Below are positions 53,398 through 61,400 of a stretch of DNA of 64,000 nucleotides, one piece after another. The position numbers and the translations under genes are program-made. The stretch is from Alcanivorax sp. S6407 (lineage in GTDB: Bacteria; Pseudomonadota; Gammaproteobacteria; Pseudomonadales; Alcanivoracaceae). The notes beneath the pieces are model-generated. The model saw only the letters and a list, made by a program, of their open reading frames with translations. It was not told where the DNA came from and did no database searches. Position 1 is the first letter of the stretch; every line of letters starts with the position of its first letter. The stretch is from contig NZ_JALKBH010000001.1 of the NCBI RefSeq assembly GCF_023016115.1, positions 62,001 through 126,000 on the forward strand. The letters are read 5' to 3'.

Positions 53398-54660
53398 ATG
53401 TTCGCGCTGGTGGACTGCAACAGTTTCTACGCGTCCTGTGAGCGGGTGTTCCGTCCGGATCTGTGCGGGCGGCCGGTGGTGGTGCTGTCCAACAACGATG
53501 GTTGTGTGGTGGCAGGTTCGGCAGAGGCCAAGGCGCTGGGTATCCGTACCGGGGTGCCGCTGTTTCAGGTCCGCGAGCTGGTGCGCAAGCATGGCGTGGC
53601 CGTGTTCTCTTCCAATTACACCCTGTACGGGGATCTTTCCCGCCGTGTCATGAGCACGCTGCAAACGCTGGTGCCGACGGTGGAGGTGTATTCCATTGAT
53701 GAGGCTTTTCTGGATCTGTCCATGGTGCCGGAAGACGGCCTGCTGGCGTTGGGAGAACAGTTGCGTGAGCGGGTGGGGCGCTGGGTGGGAGTGCCGGTCT
53801 GTGTGGGTATCGCACCCACCAAGACGCTGGCCAAGCTGGCCAACCATCGCGCCAAACGGCTCGGCACCGGGGTGGAGGTCTGGGCCACTGCCGATGACTG
53901 GCAAGGCCCTCTGCAGGAGACACCACTGGATGACATCTGGGGCGTCGGGCGGCGGCTGTCGGCCCGGCTGTCGGCCATGGGGCTGGGTAATGCCGCGGAG
54001 CTTGCCGCGCTGGATCCGGGCTGGGTGCGGCAGCACTTTTCCGTGGTGCAGGCGCGAATGGTCCGGGAACTGAATGGCGAGCCGTGCCTGAGTCTGGAGC
54101 TGCAACCTCCACCGCGCCAACAGATTATCTACTCCCGTTCCTTTGGCCAGGCGGTGGTGTCCCTGCCGCCGCTGCGCCAGGCGGTCAACGATTATACCGC
54201 CCGGGCGGCCGAGAAGATGCGTGCAGAGGGCATGCTGGCCGGGCGTATCAGCGTGTGGCTGCGCACCGCGCCCATGGGCAAGCCGCAGCAGCTGTGGCCG
54301 GATTCCTTCACCACCGGCTTACCCCAGGCCAGTGCCGACACCCGCGAGCTGGCACGGCTGGCGTTGCAGCTGCTGGAGAGGTTGTGGAAGCCGGGGCTGC
54401 GCTACGGCAAGGTTGCAGTGATGCTCACGGAACTATGCCCGGCTGGGCAGGCCCAGGGGGGGTTATTCGAGGCGCAACAGACACAAAAGGGAGAGGCCTT
54501 GATGGCGGTGATGGACGGCATCAACCGCAGCGGCAAAGGCCGTGTCTGGCTGGCGGGCAGGGGCATGAAAAGCGGCGAAGCCTGCATCTGGAGCATGCGC
54601 CGGGCGTATCTGTCACCGGCCTATACCACGCGGCTGGGGGATTTGCCGAGGGTGTCCTGA
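53398..54660 (+). CDS. umuC: Y-family DNA polymerase UmuC
   Basis: A 420-residue translesion polymerase subunit of Pol V. Catalytic residues are D6 (VDCNSFYAS), D101 and E102 in YSIDEAFLD. Fingers and thumb blocks such as SNNDGCVV and [19 protein letters not shown] follow. The little-finger domain occupies about 240-350 and the C-terminal UmuC-specific tail the rest. It is co-transcribed with umuD under the upstream LexA box. No terminator is visible; repeat DNA begins immediately downstream. Confidence 0.96.
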   Translation: MFALVDCNSFYASCERVFRPDLCGRPVVVLSNNDGCVVAGSAEAKALGIRTGVPLFQVRELVRKHGVAVFSSNYTLYGDLSRRVMSTLQTLVPTVEVYSIDEAFLDLSMVPEDGLLALGEQLRERVGRWVGVPVCVGIAPTKTLAKLANHRAKRLGTGVEVWATADDWQGPLQETPLDDIWGVGRRLSARLSAMGLGNAAELAALDPGWVRQHFSVVQARMVRELNGEPCLSLELQPPPRQQIIYSRSFGQAVVSLPPLRQAVNDYTARAAEKMRAEGMLAGRISVWLRTAPMGKPQQLWPDSFTTGLPQASADTRELARLALQLLERLWKPGLRYGKVAVMLTELCPAGQAQGGLFEAQQTQKGEALMAVMDGINRSGKGRVWLAGRGMKSGEACIWSMRRAYLSPAYTTRLGDLPRVS

Positions 54661-54661
54661 A

Positions 54662-54738
54662 ATGCAGCTGCGAGCTATGAGCTATCAGCTGTGAGGAAAG
54701 GCGGAAAGCAGGGGCAGGCTACAACCTCAAGCTACAAG
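54662..54738. repeat. Degenerate 7-bp-period array (AGCTACA type)
   Basis: AGCTGCG, AGCTATG, AGCTATC, AGCTGTG form four degenerate heptamers from 54665, right after the umuC stop, followed by GAGGAAAGGCGGAAAGC. A second short piece, CTCAAGCTACAAGGAAAG, lies at 54725-54742 just before the first MITE-like copy. Confidence 0.65.
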
Positions 54739-54775
54739 GAAAGACAAAGCCGGGGGTGGTTTGTTTCTGGTGTGT

Positions 54776-54843
54776 TGTGGGAGCTTGCCTGCAAGCGATA
54801 AGGCATCTCCAACCGCACCATCGTCTGCAGGCAGACTCCCACA
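54776..54843. repeat. MITE/REP-like palindromic element, copy 1
   Basis: A 68-bp element with imperfect terminal inverted repeats of about 24 bases, TGTGGGAGCTTGCCTGCA at one end and its near complement at the other (TCTGCAGGCAGACTCCCACA). The ends resemble Pseudomonas REP sequences. No transposase gene is nearby. Confidence 0.75.
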
Positions 54844-54903
54844 AAGGGGGCAACCGGATCAGCAGTGCTTCCACCGTGATGGGGAAAGCAGCGGCAAGCC
54901 TCA

Positions 54904-54924
54904 AGCTACAAGCTACAAGCTACA
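54904..54924. repeat. 7-bp tandem array, three AGCTACA units
   Basis: Three perfect AGCTACA units followed by AGGAAAGGCAAAAGCGGGG. The array, tail and the MITE-like element after it repeat the order seen at 54725-54843. Confidence 0.75.
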
Positions 54925-54963
54925 AGGAAAGGCAAAAGCGGGGATGGAGTGGTTCTGGTTTAT

Positions 54964-55030
54964 TGTGGGAGCTTGCCTGCAAGCGATAGGGCATCTCCGC
55001 CGCACCATCGTCTGCAGGCAGACTCCCACA
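54964..55030. repeat. MITE/REP-like palindromic element, copy 2
   Basis: A 67-bp near-identical, same-orientation copy of the element at 54776-54843, with the same terminal inverted repeats (TGTGGGAG... CTCCCACA). Confidence 0.75.
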
Positions 55031-55049
55031 GTGCGGTTCTCCGGGCTTT

Positions 55050-55077
55050 GCGTGCCGCGTGAAGCATGTTGCAGCCG
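55050..55077. repeat. 7-bp-period array (ACGCAAC type, reverse sense)
   Basis: GCGTGCC, GCGTGAA, GCATGTT, GCAGCCG follow in exact 7-base steps within the 516-bp gap between umuC and the patatin-like gene. Confidence 0.55.
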
Positions 55078-55090
55078 CGGAGCGGCCCCA

Positions 55091-55120
55091 GGCGGAGATT
55101 GGCTTTCGCCAATTTCCGCC
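55091..55120. terminator. GC-rich hairpin near the patatin gene 3' end
   Basis: GGCGGAGATTGGC (55091-55103) pairs with GCCAATTTCCGCC (55108-55120), one mismatch, TTTC loop. It may end the minus-strand patatin transcript; no T-run follows on either strand. Confidence 0.45.
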
Positions 55121-55141
55121 CTACGGGGTGGTGCCTGAACC

Positions 55142-55176
55142 TCTGGCGTCAGGCATCAGGCGTCCGGCATCGGGCG
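55142..55176. repeat. 7-bp-period array (CTGACGC type) abutting a stop codon
   Basis: TCTGGCG, TCAGGCA, TCAGGCG, TCCGGCA, TCGGGCG follow in 7-base steps and end at the base next to the stop codon of the patatin-like gene. Confidence 0.75.
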
Positions 55177-56634
55177 TTAAACCACCGACATGGGCACCTG
55201 ATCGAGCATGCGTTCCTCGATGCGGTCCAGGCGGGCGCGGCAGTCGCGGAAGGTGCGGCTGATCATGGTGGTGTTGGCCACCATTTCAATCTTGGGCCAG
55301 GTGGCCTGCTCGCCCTTGCGGATGTAGTTGCGCACGTCCTGCAGGGTGGGGTTGCTGAGTACCCGCAGGGCATTCATGGGCTGGCGCGGCGGGATCATGT
55401 TGATGTCGCCAATGTACTTCTGGGTGACCATGCTCTTGGCCTTGTCGATCATCAGGCCCACATCGTTGGACTCTACCCGCTTCTGTACCAGCGTCAGGGC
55501 GTAACGAATGTTCATGGAGGCGTTGCGCAGAGCCCAGTCGCCCATGACGCTAAGGGAGCTGGCGGTGTCTCTTCGCGACAGGAAGGGCACCACGTGGGGA
55601 TTGGTCTGGCTGACGATGGAGTGGTTCACACCATACAGACGGGACAGCCGGCGAATCGGCAGGTCGTCGACGATAGAACCATCTACGAATTTGCGGCCGG
55701 GGATATAGGGCACCCGTTCGCCGTCAATGTTCTTGGCCCACAGGGAGACCGGCGGGTAGATGCCGGGAATCGCGCAGGAGGCCAGTGACGCTTTGCGGAT
55801 CAGCACGTTGGGTGAGGTGCGCCAGTTGAGCAGGCGGGCGTGCTGGTTGCGGTCGTAGGGGCTGACGGTGATGTTGATTTCCCGCCCGGTATGCCGGTAC
55901 GCCTCTTCGAAGGTCATGTCGAAGATGTTTTCTTCCAGACAGGCTTCCAGGTGATCACCGTCGAGTACCGGAGTGCCACGGATCAGGCCTTTCCAGCCCA
56001 GTACCTTGAAGGCTTCCAGATAGATGTTTTCCGGTTCCAGCTTGACCTTGAGCTCTTCATCGTTGTGGGTGCCGACCACGCCGGCAATGATGCTGCCAGC
56101 GCTGGAGCCGGAGATCACCGAAGGCAGCAGGTCCTGCTCCCACAGACAGCGGGCGACGCCGATATGGAACAGGCCAAGGGCTGCGCCGCCGGAGAGCATC
56201 AGGCAGCTCTGGCCAAAGGCCTGACCGGTGGTCTCGAAGAAATCCAGTTTTTCCTTTAGCCCGAACTCCTTGAAGTTGGTGTCGCACAGGTAGTTCAGGG
56301 CAGTGGTGACTTCGGTGAGGTAGTTTTCAATCAGGTGCTTGGTGCCGACCCGGCTGTGCTGATACAGGTGCGGGTTGGAGATATTGCCCAGATTGCCATG
56401 CAGGCCTTCATGCAGGTGGAAGACCAGCTTGTTCACGTCACCGCGTTCACGGGCCTGGCGGATCTGCCACAGGCGGTTGCGGATCAGTTCGTAATCGTAA
56501 TGGGGGGAGCGATCGATTTCCTTCCACTCATCGGCGCCGGACAGGCGGTCGTGTTCCTGGCTGGCTTCATACCACTCGCCGTAAGTCTGGGCGTGGTCAA
56601 TGGCGCGTTCCAGTTGCTTGAGCGTGCCTTTCAT
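55177..56634 (-). CDS. Patatin-like phospholipase with DUF3336 domain
   Basis: A 485-residue protein. The N-terminal DUF3336-type helical region (about 1-140) precedes a patatin domain. GGAALGLFHIG is the oxyanion loop, GSSAG carries the nucleophile S178, and the catalytic aspartate is D318 in VDGS. The architecture is that of eukaryotic triacylglycerol lipase-like and bacterial DUF3336 proteins, which act on acylglycerols or phospholipids. No signal peptide is visible. The stop codon abuts a heptamer array. It could take part in storage-lipid turnover; this is inference. Confidence 0.92.
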   Translation of the reverse strand: MKGTLKQLERAIDHAQTYGEWYEASQEHDRLSGADEWKEIDRSPHYDYELIRNRLWQIRQARERGDVNKLVFHLHEGLHGNLGNISNPHLYQHSRVGTKHLIENYLTEVTTALNYLCDTNFKEFGLKEKLDFFETTGQAFGQSCLMLSGGAALGLFHIGVARCLWEQDLLPSVISGSSAGSIIAGVVGTHNDEELKVKLEPENIYLEAFKVLGWKGLIRGTPVLDGDHLEACLEENIFDMTFEEAYRHTGREINITVSPYDRNQHARLLNWRTSPNVLIRKASLASCAIPGIYPPVSLWAKNIDGERVPYIPGRKFVDGSIVDDLPIRRLSRLYGVNHSIVSQTNPHVVPFLSRRDTASSLSVMGDWALRNASMNIRYALTLVQKRVESNDVGLMIDKAKSMVTQKYIGDINMIPPRQPMNALRVLSNPTLQDVRNYIRKGEQATWPKIEMVANTTMISRTFRDCRARLDRIEERMLDQVPMSVV

Positions 56635-56820
56635 GACGTGTCTCCGTCAGATTCATTATTGTCATTGGTTGATGTCAGTATAGCCATATGAGCCATGAAT
56701 AAAGAAGCAATTGTCAGACAAAAGGTAAAGAGTTCCTGCTGACAGTAACAGGATATATCGGCATGACGGACAGAGGGGGCGAAGGAAAAGGAAGGTTCAT
56801 CGAGGATGTAACAGGGGGAG

Positions 56821-56847
56821 GGGGTAGCGGCTTTAAGCCACTACCCC
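56821..56847. terminator. Hairpin downstream of the Roadblock operon
   Basis: GGGGTAGCGGCT (56821-56832) pairs with AGCCACTACCCC (56836-56847) with one mismatch and a TTA loop. It lies 8 bp after the stop of the last Roadblock gene on the minus strand. It lacks a T-run. Confidence 0.55.
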
Positions 56848-56855
56848 GGTTGACG

Positions 56856-57215
56856 CTATACGGCGAGGTTGGATTCCACTTCCTGGCAGGCACGGCGGGC
56901 CAGAGCCAGGTTGGATTTGGATTTATCCAGTACCAGGTAGATGAACAGGCCTTCATGGGCGGCCACGGGGCGAATGATATGGTACTGGGTACCCAGGGTG
57001 ATCAGGATATCCTCGATGGCGTCGTTCAGCCCGAGGGATTTCATGGTCTTCATCTTGGCGCGAACTACTTCGGTGTTACCCGCAGCAGCCAATTCCAGAT
57101 CCAGACCGGTGCCTTCCTGGCCAAGGACCATGCCGCTGTTGGCATCGACGATAGCCGTGCACATGGCGCCATCGGGCTGCAACAGAGCGGAAAGACTTTC
57201 TTTTACACTAGCCAT
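56856..57215 (-). CDS. Roadblock/LC7 domain protein 1
   Basis: A 119-residue Roadblock/LC7 protein, likely a dimeric partner or GTPase-activating protein of the small GTPase encoded upstream. It has the usual alpha-beta fold: an N-terminal helix, TAIVDANSGMVLGQEG as the first hairpin, and LITLGTQYHIIRPV and GLFIYLVLDKSKSNLALARR as later strands and helix. MglB-type proteins belong to the same fold. AAGGAG lies 6 bases before the ATG. It is the last gene of a four-gene operon and differs clearly from the second Roadblock gene. Confidence 0.87.
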   Translation of the reverse strand: MASVKESLSALLQPDGAMCTAIVDANSGMVLGQEGTGLDLELAAAGNTEVVRAKMKTMKSLGLNDAIEDILITLGTQYHIIRPVAAHEGLFIYLVLDKSKSNLALARRACQEVESNLAV

Positions 57216-57269
57216 GGTGTTCTCCTTGCTTTTACTTCCTTGAGGGTGTGATTGTTATGCTTGCTTGCA

Positions 57270-57677
57270 TTATTTCTTGCTGAGTTGCTCGGCCAGGCTG
57301 CGACAGCACTCTTTCGAGGCCCACAACAGCTGTCCGAGGACGGATGCGTCATTGGCGATAACCGCCAGTGACATGGGCGGCGAAACGCCACGTACTTCCA
57401 TGACGGTGACCACACCGGATTCCGATTCCACAATCATGCGGCTGCATTCCTTGAGGCTGGCCTCCTTGGCAATGGCCTGGCCGATGGCTGCCAGGGAGCT
57501 GCCCATGGCGGCCAGCTTGCTGGCACTTTCATCATTCAGGTGCAGCGAAGCCACCTGAAAGCCGTCATTGGTGAGCAGAACCGCGGAAGTCACGCCCTTG
57601 GTTTCCTGCCCGAATTTTTCCAGCTGTTTGGTGGCAATGCTGGTGCCTACCTTTCCCAGTGGGGATTGTGCTGTCAT
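57270..57677 (-). CDS. Roadblock/LC7 domain protein 2
   Basis: A 135-residue Roadblock/LC7 protein. VTSAVLLTNDGFQVASL is the first beta hairpin, ASKLAAMGSSLAAIGQAI the central helix, and CSRMIVESESGVVTVMEV the following strands. The ATG at 57677 overlaps the GTPase stop codon (ATGA), so the two are translationally coupled. With Roadblock protein 1 it may form a heterodimer; MglB-type homodimers act as GTPase activators in Myxococcus. The exact role here is inferred from context. Confidence 0.87.
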   Translation of the reverse strand: MTAQSPLGKVGTSIATKQLEKFGQETKGVTSAVLLTNDGFQVASLHLNDESASKLAAMGSSLAAIGQAIAKEASLKECSRMIVESESGVVTVMEVRGVSPPMSLAVIANDASVLGQLLWASKECCRSLAEQLSKK

Positions 57678-58231
57678 GCTTCCATGCTCCTGCAATCATC
57701 GGCTTCAATCTGGCAAAGCAGGGCGTCCACCAGCAGCAGTACATCGTCCTGCTGGCGCACATCTGCATCAAAAATGGGAAGGGCAATACCGCGCTCTTCC
57801 AGACGCATGGCGAGGGTTTCCAGGCGGCCCAGATCTTCGGCGGGCAGCCGGCCTACACCGATCACCATGGGCACCTTGCCGGCCCCGAAGGCATCCACGT
57901 AGTGCTCCAGATGCTCCAGTAATTCGGGGTGCTCCCCATTGAGCAGCACGATCACGCCGGCGGCGTTGTTGAGAAGGATCGGCCACATGAAGCGGAAACG
58001 CTCCTGGCCAGGGGTGCCATACAGACGGACGCAGCTGTTGTCCGGCAGCACAATCTGACCGTAATCCAGGGCGGCGGTGGTCAGCTCCTTGTTGCACTGT
58101 GCCAGGTCGGTGTTGACCACATCGGTTGAGACCGCTTCGTGATCACTGATGGCGGTGATGGCGGTGGTCTTGCCGGCTCCCATGGGGCCGGTAAAGAGAA
58201 TCTTGAATTCGTTGCTGGCGACGGCATTCAT
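57674..58231 (-). CDS. Small GTPase of the COG2229/MglA-like group
   Basis: A 185-residue Ras-fold GTPase. GPMGAGKTT (15-23) is the P-loop, TDLAQCN-type residues follow, DYG (56-58) opens the next strand, and YGTPGQERFRFMW (71-83) is the G3/switch II region of COG2229-type GTPases. The usual G4 NKxD is replaced by a GVGRLPAED stretch near 125, so base specificity may be altered. It lies between a pseudo-receiver gene (2-bp gap) and a Roadblock gene (4-bp overlap), so all four are co-expressed. Such modules switch cell polarity or surface functions in other bacteria. Confidence 0.88.
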   Translation of the reverse strand: MNAVASNEFKILFTGPMGAGKTTAITAISDHEAVSTDVVNTDLAQCNKELTTAALDYGQIVLPDNSCVRLYGTPGQERFRFMWPILLNNAAGVIVLLNGEHPELLEHLEHYVDAFGAGKVPMVIGVGRLPAEDLGRLETLAMRLEERGIALPIFDADVRQQDDVLLLVDALLCQIEADDCRSMEA

Positions 58232-58233
58232 GG

Positions 58234-59202
58234 TTAGCTACTCAGTCCAAGGCGGTGTCGCAGACCCTGAATGAACGAAACGCGACGGCGTGGTTCATCA
58301 GGCGTGGCTGTGCGGGTGACCGGTGCGGCAGCTCCGGCTTCGCAGACCAGCAGGTTGCTCATGGCGCAGGCGGACAGGAAACGGTCCACCTGTTGCTGGG
58401 CGCAACCGGCATGGGCTGCCAGTTGTTCCCGGCGGCAAGGTTGCTTGGTCATCAATGCACTCATGGACAGATAGGCGCGATCACTCTTTGCCGAGCGCAC
58501 ATTGGGCCAGCGTTTGAGCCGGAAGCTGCCATCCTTGGGCAGCCAGCTGGGCAGGCTGCTTGCCAGCTGGGCGGTCATCCAGGCCAGTTCTGCAATCGGG
58601 CGGCGAATGTAGGCACTGAGGTCGGTCTCGTTGGCGGGCTTGAGTGCCGACAATGACGCCGTCTTGTGGCGCACCTCGTTGTATAGCGGTTCCTGAATGA
58701 AGTAGGCACCGGCAGAAGGAGACACATACAGGGTGCCCTGAGGGCTCTCTGACTGGTACAGGGCCTGCTTGTCCTGGCTGGTTACCGCCTGGTACAGAGA
58801 TTCGCTGAAATCGGTTTGCCCGCTGGTTGCCGTTGCAGCCCGGGACGCGGGCTGCGGGGCCGGGGTGTTGGCCTTGGTGTCGACGGTGCTGCTGCTTTCG
58901 GTGAGCGTCCGGGAAACGTCTTCCAGTACGGAGATCAGCTGCATCACACGGAACGGGTGAGAAAGCGTATAGGGGGCGGCGGGTTTGCTTTCGTTATTGT
59001 GGTAAATGACGATGCAGGGCTTGTTGCCGTCCTGCCACTGACGATTGCCGTCATCATTGGCCAGCATCAGCACATCCGCCTCTTCCGGCGCTGCCTGCAT
59101 CCATTCGACGCTGGAGCGACCGTTCATGATCTTGAGCATGGACAGGCAGGCGCTGGTGGTATCTGCCTCAAGTCCAATAAAGGCTAGCGTTCTGTTTTCC
59201 AT
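58234..59202 (-). CDS. Protein with pseudo-receiver-like N-terminus (first gene of GTPase operon)
   Basis: A 322-residue protein I cannot place in a named family. The N-terminal ~100 residues look like a degenerate receiver domain: a hydrophobic strand (NRTLAFIGLEADT), ADVLMLAND, KPCIVIYHNN, and a final helix SHPFRVMQLISVLEDV that resembles the receiver alpha5. No clear phospho-acceptor set is present. The linker (about 105-155) is rich in S, T, P and A. The C-terminal part includes a possible winged-helix-like segment (REQLAAHAGCAQQQVDRFL). GGAGAG precedes the ATG at 59202. It may be the input partner of the GTPase encoded next to it. Confidence 0.75.
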   Translation of the reverse strand: MENRTLAFIGLEADTTSACLSMLKIMNGRSSVEWMQAAPEEADVLMLANDDGNRQWQDGNKPCIVIYHNNESKPAAPYTLSHPFRVMQLISVLEDVSRTLTESSSTVDTKANTPAPQPASRAATATSGQTDFSESLYQAVTSQDKQALYQSESPQGTLYVSPSAGAYFIQEPLYNEVRHKTASLSALKPANETDLSAYIRRPIAELAWMTAQLASSLPSWLPKDGSFRLKRWPNVRSAKSDRAYLSMSALMTKQPCRREQLAAHAGCAQQQVDRFLSACAMSNLLVCEAGAAAPVTRTATPDEPRRRVSFIQGLRHRLGLSS

Positions 59203-59473
59203 TGCCGCTCTCCGTGCGGTCTGCGCTTCCGGGGTGGAATACGCGTTCAGGTGCCCGGGCGACTGCACGGATACCGGTCATGGATACTGACCCGGTGCTG
59301 TGCAGTGGCCTTTCCTCCTTTTTAGGGATGAAGTGATCCTGTTGGCAAAGGGATGGCGATGAACGGCCTATAACAGTGGCTGAAAAATCACCAGTGAACA
59401 GATCGCGGCACATTCATGGCCAAATGGCTGCATATCCCGTAAGACAAGGGCTTGAGGGAATGTAAGAGATGGC

Positions 59474-60499
59474 TTACAACGCCTGGCTAGCCTTGCGGAA
59501 CTGGCCCGGTGTCTGGCCGGTGTGGCGCTTGAAACTGCGCTGGAATGAGCGGATGTCGGAGTAACCGAGGGCGTCGGCGATGCAGGTCTGTGCCTGGTCG
59601 GTGTTGCGTAGTAACTGTTTGGCCTGTTCCAGGCGAATTTCGTCCAGCAGTTTCTGCCAGCTCTGCCCTTCCTCTGCCAGATGACGGTGCAGGGTGCGGA
59701 TATTCATGCCCAGTTTTTCAGCCACAGCCTCCTTGCGGGGCAGGGTGTGGCCGATGGCATCCTTGATGCACTGGCGCACCCGCTGGCTGAGGCTGGTTTC
59801 GATGCCCAGCTGTGCCAGCTGCGCAGTGGCGTGTGCTTCCAGGGTGGACAGCAGCAACGGATCCGGCTGGCGAATGGGCAGCATCAGCAGGTCAGGAGCC
59901 CCGACAAGGGCAGAGTGGGGCTGACCGAAGCGCACGGGGCAGTGAAAGATGCGTTCGTATTCGGCAATCTGTTCCGGCGGAGGCGCAGTGTGCTCAAGCA
60001 GCACTTCTGCCGGGGACAGGGTGTCGTTGCCGGTGAGCCAGCGGGCGTAGCACAGCCAGGAACTGAGCACATTGTCGATCAGATGGCGCCGTACCGGCTG
60101 ATCCGGGTAACGGCAGTGCCAGCGGATCTGCGCCTGTTCATGGGCCATGTCGATATCCGTGGTGCCCATGTCGCCCACCAGACGTTCATACAGGGTGACC
60201 TTGAGCAGCGCCTCGTGGAGCGTATGCACACTCATGGCGATGTAGCCCATCACATGGTAGGAGCCGGGCTGGATGAAGGCGGAGGTGTGCAGGCCGAACA
60301 AGGGATCCCCGGACTGGTCGGCTAGCGCTTCCAGCAGGCGTTGGAAGTCCCGGCCGTCCACCCTGGCGTCAGGCCGCAGGGCCTGATCTGCCTGCAGTCC
60401 GGCCGCGGTAAGCAGCGCGGCCGTGTCCAGCCCGAGCTTGTCGGCATGGGCCAGGTATTGCTGCAAGGCGGCGCTGCTGATTTCTCCCAGGTCCGTCAT
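59474..60499 (-). CDS. AraC family transcriptional regulator
   Basis: A 341-residue AraC-type regulator with an N-terminal Arabinose_bd-type domain (PF12625-like, about 10-205) and a C-terminal double helix-turn-helix (about 240-335). The signature IADALGYSDIRSFQRSFKRHTGQTPGQFRK is split over the second motif. Such regulators often sense fatty acids or hydroxylated compounds (OruR/ArgR-like group); the ligand here is unknown. It starts 7 bp after the SIMPL gene stop, so the two form an operon. It lies upstream of the GTPase operon on the same strand, across 271 bp. Confidence 0.9.
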   Translation of the reverse strand: MTDLGEISSAALQQYLAHADKLGLDTAALLTAAGLQADQALRPDARVDGRDFQRLLEALADQSGDPLFGLHTSAFIQPGSYHVMGYIAMSVHTLHEALLKVTLYERLVGDMGTTDIDMAHEQAQIRWHCRYPDQPVRRHLIDNVLSSWLCYARWLTGNDTLSPAEVLLEHTAPPPEQIAEYERIFHCPVRFGQPHSALVGAPDLLMLPIRQPDPLLLSTLEAHATAQLAQLGIETSLSQRVRQCIKDAIGHTLPRKEAVAEKLGMNIRTLHRHLAEEGQSWQKLLDEIRLEQAKQLLRNTDQAQTCIADALGYSDIRSFQRSFKRHTGQTPGQFRKASQAL

Positions 60500-60506
60500 G
60501 GTCGGC

Positions 60507-61199
60507 CTAGTCCAGTTCAAAGGTGATCTGCACCTGGGCGCTGATGTCGGTTTCGCCGGGACGGAAACTCTCAGCGGCACCGTCTTTCATGCGGGTAGCC
60601 ATCATCATCGGCCGTGGACTGTTTACCGAGTGGGATTCGATGCGGATGGCTTCACCCACGTCGCGGCCGGCGGCAGCGGCGAGGACCTCGGCCTTGTCAC
60701 GGGCATCCTGTACGGCATTTTTCAGGGCAGTGTGGCTGAGTGTGTCCGCGTTGCTGACCTCGCTGCCGGCTGGCTGGATGTCGCGAACGTCAAGTTTGGC
60801 CAGGCCATCCAGTAATTCGGCATAGGTGTCCAGCCCGTTTACACGAAAATGCACAGAGCGGGAAACCTGGTGTCCGATCAGCTTGCGCTCGGGCTGGTAC
60901 TGCCACTGTGGGCTAACGCGGAATTCGGTGGCCCGGGTTTGCGCTTGCGGAATATCCAGATCGTCGGCCAGCTCCAGCATGGCTTCGATTTCCTCATCGA
61001 CACGGGATTTCATCGCATCAATATCATTGCCATCCGCCTGCGCGGTGGCATTCACGGAAAAGACATCCGGAGTGGCGGTGACTTCGCCCTGGCCGGAGAC
61101 GGTAATGCTGTCACGTTCCTGGGGCTGGGGAGGATGGCCGCAGGCAGAGAGAAACAGAAGCGAGAGGCTGGTCAGGCAAAGGACGGAAAAGCCTTTCAT
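60507..61199 (-). CDS. SIMPL-domain (DUF541) lipoprotein
   Basis: A 230-residue exported protein. The signal peptide ends in the lipobox LSAC (C20). The mature part is the SIMPL/DUF541 domain: ITVSGQGEVTATPDVFSVNATAQ at the start, then HQVSRSVHFRVNGLD and AVQDARDKAEVLAAAAG. Homologues include the periplasmic YggE, which limits oxidative damage, and BP26. AAGGAGACCTC precedes the ATG. It is co-transcribed with the AraC gene. Confidence 0.92.
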   Translation of the reverse strand: MKGFSVLCLTSLSLLFLSACGHPPQPQERDSITVSGQGEVTATPDVFSVNATAQADGNDIDAMKSRVDEEIEAMLELADDLDIPQAQTRATEFRVSPQWQYQPERKLIGHQVSRSVHFRVNGLDTYAELLDGLAKLDVRDIQPAGSEVSNADTLSHTALKNAVQDARDKAEVLAAAAGRDVGEAIRIESHSVNSPRPMMMATRMKDGAAESFRPGETDISAQVQITFELD

Positions 61200-61297
61200 G
61201 AGGTCTCCTTGTTATATGTATACCTTGTAGAACCTATTGTGCGAATTTCTCCGGGGATAGCCAGAGCAGAAAGCGGGTTTTGTGTCGGTTGGGTTCA

Positions 61298-61318
61298 AGC
61301 TACAAGCTGCAAGCTACA
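61298..61318. repeat. 7-bp-period array (AGCTACA type)
   Basis: AGCTACA, AGCTGCA, AGCTACA followed by AGGAAAAGCAAAAAC, in the divergent gap between the SIMPL gene and apbC. Confidence 0.7.
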
Positions 61319-61400
61319 AGGAAAAGCAAAAACAGACTGGGCCTTGGTTGATGATGCGTAAGCCCCTATCATCGCAGCGTCCGGAAAAAGAGGTTGAATC

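Noticed and set aside
54776-55030. Insertion sequence
   Set aside because: The elements have terminal inverted repeats but are under 70 bp and carry no transposase, so they are classed as MITE/REP-like.
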